Source: Thermocatellispora tengchongensis
GTDB lineage: Bacteria; Actinomycetota; Actinomycetes; Streptosporangiales; Streptosporangiaceae
Length of the DNA: 64,000 nt
Direction of reading: 5' to 3'
NCBI RefSeq assembly: GCF_014202315.1
Contig: NZ_JACHGN010000023.1
Coordinates: 62,001-126,000 of the forward strand
In this document: positions 60,987-64,000 of the stretch, one piece after another
Numbering within the stretch: position 1 is the first letter of the stretch
Layout of the letters: the number at the start of each line of letters is the position of its first letter
Program-made: the position numbers and the translations under genes
The notes under the pieces: generated by a model
Databases searched by the model: none
The model's input: only the letters and a program-made list of their open reading frames with translations
What the model was told of the DNA's origin: nothing

Positions 60987-62207
60987 TCACTGACGCGTCG
61001 CGGGCGGCTCGGGCAGCTCCAGGCGGAACACCCGCGCGGCGTTGGTCTGCAGGACCTTGCGCTTGACGTCGTCCGAAAGGCCCGCGAGCTGCTTGTGCGC
61101 CACCTCGATGGAGTTCGGCCAGGTCGAGTCGGTGTGCGGGTAGTCGGTCTCGATCATGACGTTGTCCACGCCGATCTTGTCGATGGCGCCGACCCCGAAC
61201 GGGTCCTCGATGAAGCAGCCGAACATGTGCTTGCGGAACAGCTCCGACGGCAGCACGGACATGTCCAGGCCGCCCAGGTCGCTGCGGCCGCCGACGGAGC
61301 CGGTGGTGAGATCGCCGCCGAAGTCGCCCTTGGCGGCCCAGCCCCGGTGCACCTCGACCACGTGGTCGCAGCGCTCCAGCACGTACGGGATCCAGCCGAT
61401 GCCGCCTTCGGAAAGGCACAGCTTGAGGTCGGGGTAGCGCGGCAGCCAGGGGCTGAAGAGCCAGTCGATGCACGCGGCGGCCGTGCTGGCGACCGGCGTC
61501 AGCGCGATGACCGCCGCCATCGGCATGTCCGGCGAAGTGGCCGGGAGCTGCGAGGACGAGCCGAGGTGCATGCATATCGGCATCTCCGTCTCGGCCGCCG
61601 CGGCGATCATCGGCTCCCAGAAACGGCTCGGATCGTGGATGGACGGCAGGCCCAGCGGGTACGGGTTCTCGCTGAAGGCGATGGCCCGCGCGCCCATCGC
61701 CGCGGTGCGCTCGATCTCCTGGGCCGCGAGACGCGGGTCCCACAGCGGGAGGATGATCATCGGGATCAGCCGGCCCGGAGCCGTGCCGCACCACTCCTCG
61801 ATCATCCAGTCGTTGTAGGCCCTGACGCACAGCAGCCCGAGTTCGCGGTCACCGGCCTCGGTGAACGCCTGGCCGCAGAACCTCGGGAACGACGGGAACG
61901 ACAACGAGGCCAGCACCCCGGCGCGGTTCATGTCCTCGATGCGCGCGACGGGGTCGTAACACCCCGGCCGCATGTCGTCGTAGGTCACGGGGAGAGGGCT
62001 GAACTCCTCCCTCTTCTTGCCGGCCGCCGCGGACAGCCCGGTGGTCGGCATCCGCTTGCCCTCGAAGACCCACGCCTCGCCCTGGTCGTCCCGCACCATT
62101 CGCGGGCCGGCCTCCCGGAACCTGGCCGGCAGCCGGTCCTGCCAGACATGCGGCGGTTCGAGCACGTGGTCGTCCACCGAGACCAGCCAGTCGAGCGAAA
62201 CATCCAT
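60987..62207 (-). CDS. Amidohydrolase, ACMSD-type (paralogue of the 41772 protein)
   Basis: A 406-residue amidohydrolase_2 protein with metal motifs VSVDDHVLEPPHVW (about 8-21), ICMHLGSSSQLPAT (about 209-222) and IETDYPHTDSTWPNS (about 356-370). The motif spacing and flanks match the 41772 protein closely, so the two probably act on related intermediates. I chose the ATG at 62207 with GAGGAGAC upstream; an earlier ATG at 62231 has a worse site. It lies between the LLM oxidoreductase and a crotonase gene. Confidence 0.88.
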   Translation of the reverse strand: MDVSLDWLVSVDDHVLEPPHVWQDRLPARFREAGPRMVRDDQGEAWVFEGKRMPTTGLSAAAGKKREEFSPLPVTYDDMRPGCYDPVARIEDMNRAGVLASLSFPSFPRFCGQAFTEAGDRELGLLCVRAYNDWMIEEWCGTAPGRLIPMIILPLWDPRLAAQEIERTAAMGARAIAFSENPYPLGLPSIHDPSRFWEPMIAAAAETEMPICMHLGSSSQLPATSPDMPMAAVIALTPVASTAAACIDWLFSPWLPRYPDLKLCLSEGGIGWIPYVLERCDHVVEVHRGWAAKGDFGGDLTTGSVGGRSDLGGLDMSVLPSELFRKHMFGCFIEDPFGVGAIDKIGVDNVMIETDYPHTDSTWPNSIEVAHKQLAGLSDDVKRKVLQTNAARVFRLELPEPPATRQ

Positions 62208-62244
62208 GATCCGTCTCCTCTCGTTCGTCACGACGTCTCCTCCG

Positions 62245-63054
<810 letters not shown>

Positions 63055-63221
63055 CACCAGACCCTCCGTCGGAACTGACCCCGAGTATCAGCGCGTGGGT
63101 CCGGCCGCGAACAGAGTCGGCTCATGCCAGCAGCGGTACTGCCACCCTCGCCACTCCGGCGCGCGCCGACGGGTGTCGTACCGTTGCGGACATCGCCCCG
63201 ACCGCATCCGGAGGGAAACCC

Positions 63222-64000
63222 ATGCCCGAAGCCGTCATCGTGGACGCCGTCCGCACCCCCGTCGGGAAACGCGGCGGGGCCCTCGCCGACGTCCACCCGG
63301 CCGACCTGTCCGCGTACGTGCTGCGGGCGCTGCGGGAGCGCACCGGGATCGACCCCGGGGTGATCGACGACGTCATCTGGGGCTGCGTCAACCAGGTCGG
63401 CGACCAGGCCGCGCAGATCGGCCGGTACGCCGTCCTGGCCGCGGGCTGGCCGGAGACCGTCCCGGGTGTCACGGTGAACCGGGCGTGCGGGTCGAGCCAG
63501 TCGGCCTTCGATCTCGCCGCCGGCATGGTGATGGCCGGGCAGTACGACGTCGTGGTCGCGGGCGGCGTGGAGACCATGACCAGGGTGCCGCTCGGCTCCG
63601 GCCGCGACCTCGGCCGGCCCTACGGCCCGCTGGTCCGCGCCCGGTACGCGGCGGACCTGACCGGCGGTGAGTTCCCGGGCGAGGATTTCAACCAGGGCAT
63701 CGGGGCGGAGCGGATCGCCCGCCGGTGGGGCTTGTCCCGGCGCCGGCTCGACGAGTACGCCGCACGGTCCCACGAGCTCGCCGCCGCCGCGATCGACGCG
63801 GGCGCCTTCGACGGGCAGCTCGTCCCGATCCCCGGCAAGCCCGACTTCACCGCGGACGAGGGCGTCCGCCGCGGGACCACGGCCGGGAAGCTGGCCAGGC
63901 TCAAGCCGGCCTTCCGCGAGGACGGAGTGATCCACGCGGGCAACGCCTCGCAGATCTCCGACGGCGCCTCGGCCACCCTGATCACCACCCCGGAGCGGGC
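63222..64000 (+). CDS. Acetyl-CoA acetyltransferase (thiolase), N-terminal part cut by window
   Basis: Open from the ATG at 63222 (GGAGGG site eight bases upstream) to the window edge, about 259 codons of a usual 390. The thiolase N-terminal half is clear: VDAVRTPVGKRGGALADVHP (about 5-24), nucleophile Cys in TVNRACGSSQSAFDLAAG (about 85-102), VVAGGVETMTRVPLGS (about 111-126) and the start of the loop domain. It is divergent from the crotonase gene and would supply the final thiolysis of the pathway, complementing the SCP2-type thiolase at 55314. Confidence 0.93.
   Translation, partial: MPEAVIVDAVRTPVGKRGGALADVHPADLSAYVLRALRERTGIDPGVIDDVIWGCVNQVGDQAAQIGRYAVLAAGWPETVPGVTVNRACGSSQSAFDLAAGMVMAGQYDVVVAGGVETMTRVPLGSGRDLGRPYGPLVRARYAADLTGGEFPGEDFNQGIGAERIARRWGLSRRRLDEYAARSHELAAAAIDAGAFDGQLVPIPGKPDFTADEGVRRGTTAGKLARLKPAFREDGVIHAGNASQISDGASATLITTPER

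Overview
The window is high-GC DNA with strong third-position G/C bias, many GTG starts and many 4-base start/stop overlaps. This is typical of a filamentous or soil Actinomycetota. A Streptosporangiales-like host (Nonomuraea or Actinomadura type) is my guess, not something the sequence proves. I see no rRNA, tRNA, CRISPR array, insertion sequence or phage gene.

Region 1 (1-11.4 kb, plus strand) handles metals and chelates. It starts with the tail of a GNAT-fold acetyltransferase. Next come a His-rich zinc-type CDF exporter, a chromate-resistance operon whose chrB is split into two overlapping genes, and a five-gene ABC operon. That operon has a FecCD permease, an ATPase, a periplasmic-type binding lipoprotein interrupted by an in-frame TAG, and two exporter-fold half-transporters resembling IrtAB/YbtPQ.

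Region 2 (11.4-27.1 kb) looks like a sulfur-salvage island. An alpha/beta hydrolase and a flavin reductase lie behind a short leader peptide ending in Cys-Arg, of the kind actinobacteria carry upstream of sulfur genes. Divergent to it, a BMP-type ABC importer is translationally coupled to an MtnA-family isomerase, a nucleoside hydrolase, MtnC and MtnB. MtnK and MtnD follow. Together they would import methylthioadenosine or methylthioribose (MTA/MTR) and return them to methionine. An SfnB/DszC-like flavin-dependent oxidoreductase and a divergent SsuABC/TauABC-type transporter complete the island.

Region 3 (27.1-36.5 kb) holds a DUF1963-like protein, an orphan NarL-type histidine kinase and a two-domain cupin-like protein. 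It continues with a sugar-acid or aromatic-acid style catabolic set: an enolase-superfamily enzyme, an MFS carrier, a GntR/FCD regulator with a candidate palindromic operator, an FAH-family hydrolase and an internally deleted SDR remnant.

Region 4 (36.4-63.1 kb, almost all minus strand) is a large CoA-dependent catabolic cluster. It has four acyl-CoA dehydrogenases (two adjacent, as in heteromeric enzymes), three enoyl-CoA hydratase-family proteins, a CoA-transferase-family protein, an acyl-CoA synthetase and an SCP2-type thiolase. It also has three ACMSD-type amidohydrolases, a P450, an alcohol and an aldehyde dehydrogenase, a ThDP enzyme, an F420-type luciferase-like oxidoreductase, a flavin reductase and a complete NMT1-type ABC importer with a cupin protein. 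The inventory suggests uptake, oxidation, CoA activation and ring or side-chain beta-oxidation of a cyclic or branched carboxylic compound. The substrate cannot be read from sequence alone. A second thiolase on the plus strand runs off the right edge.
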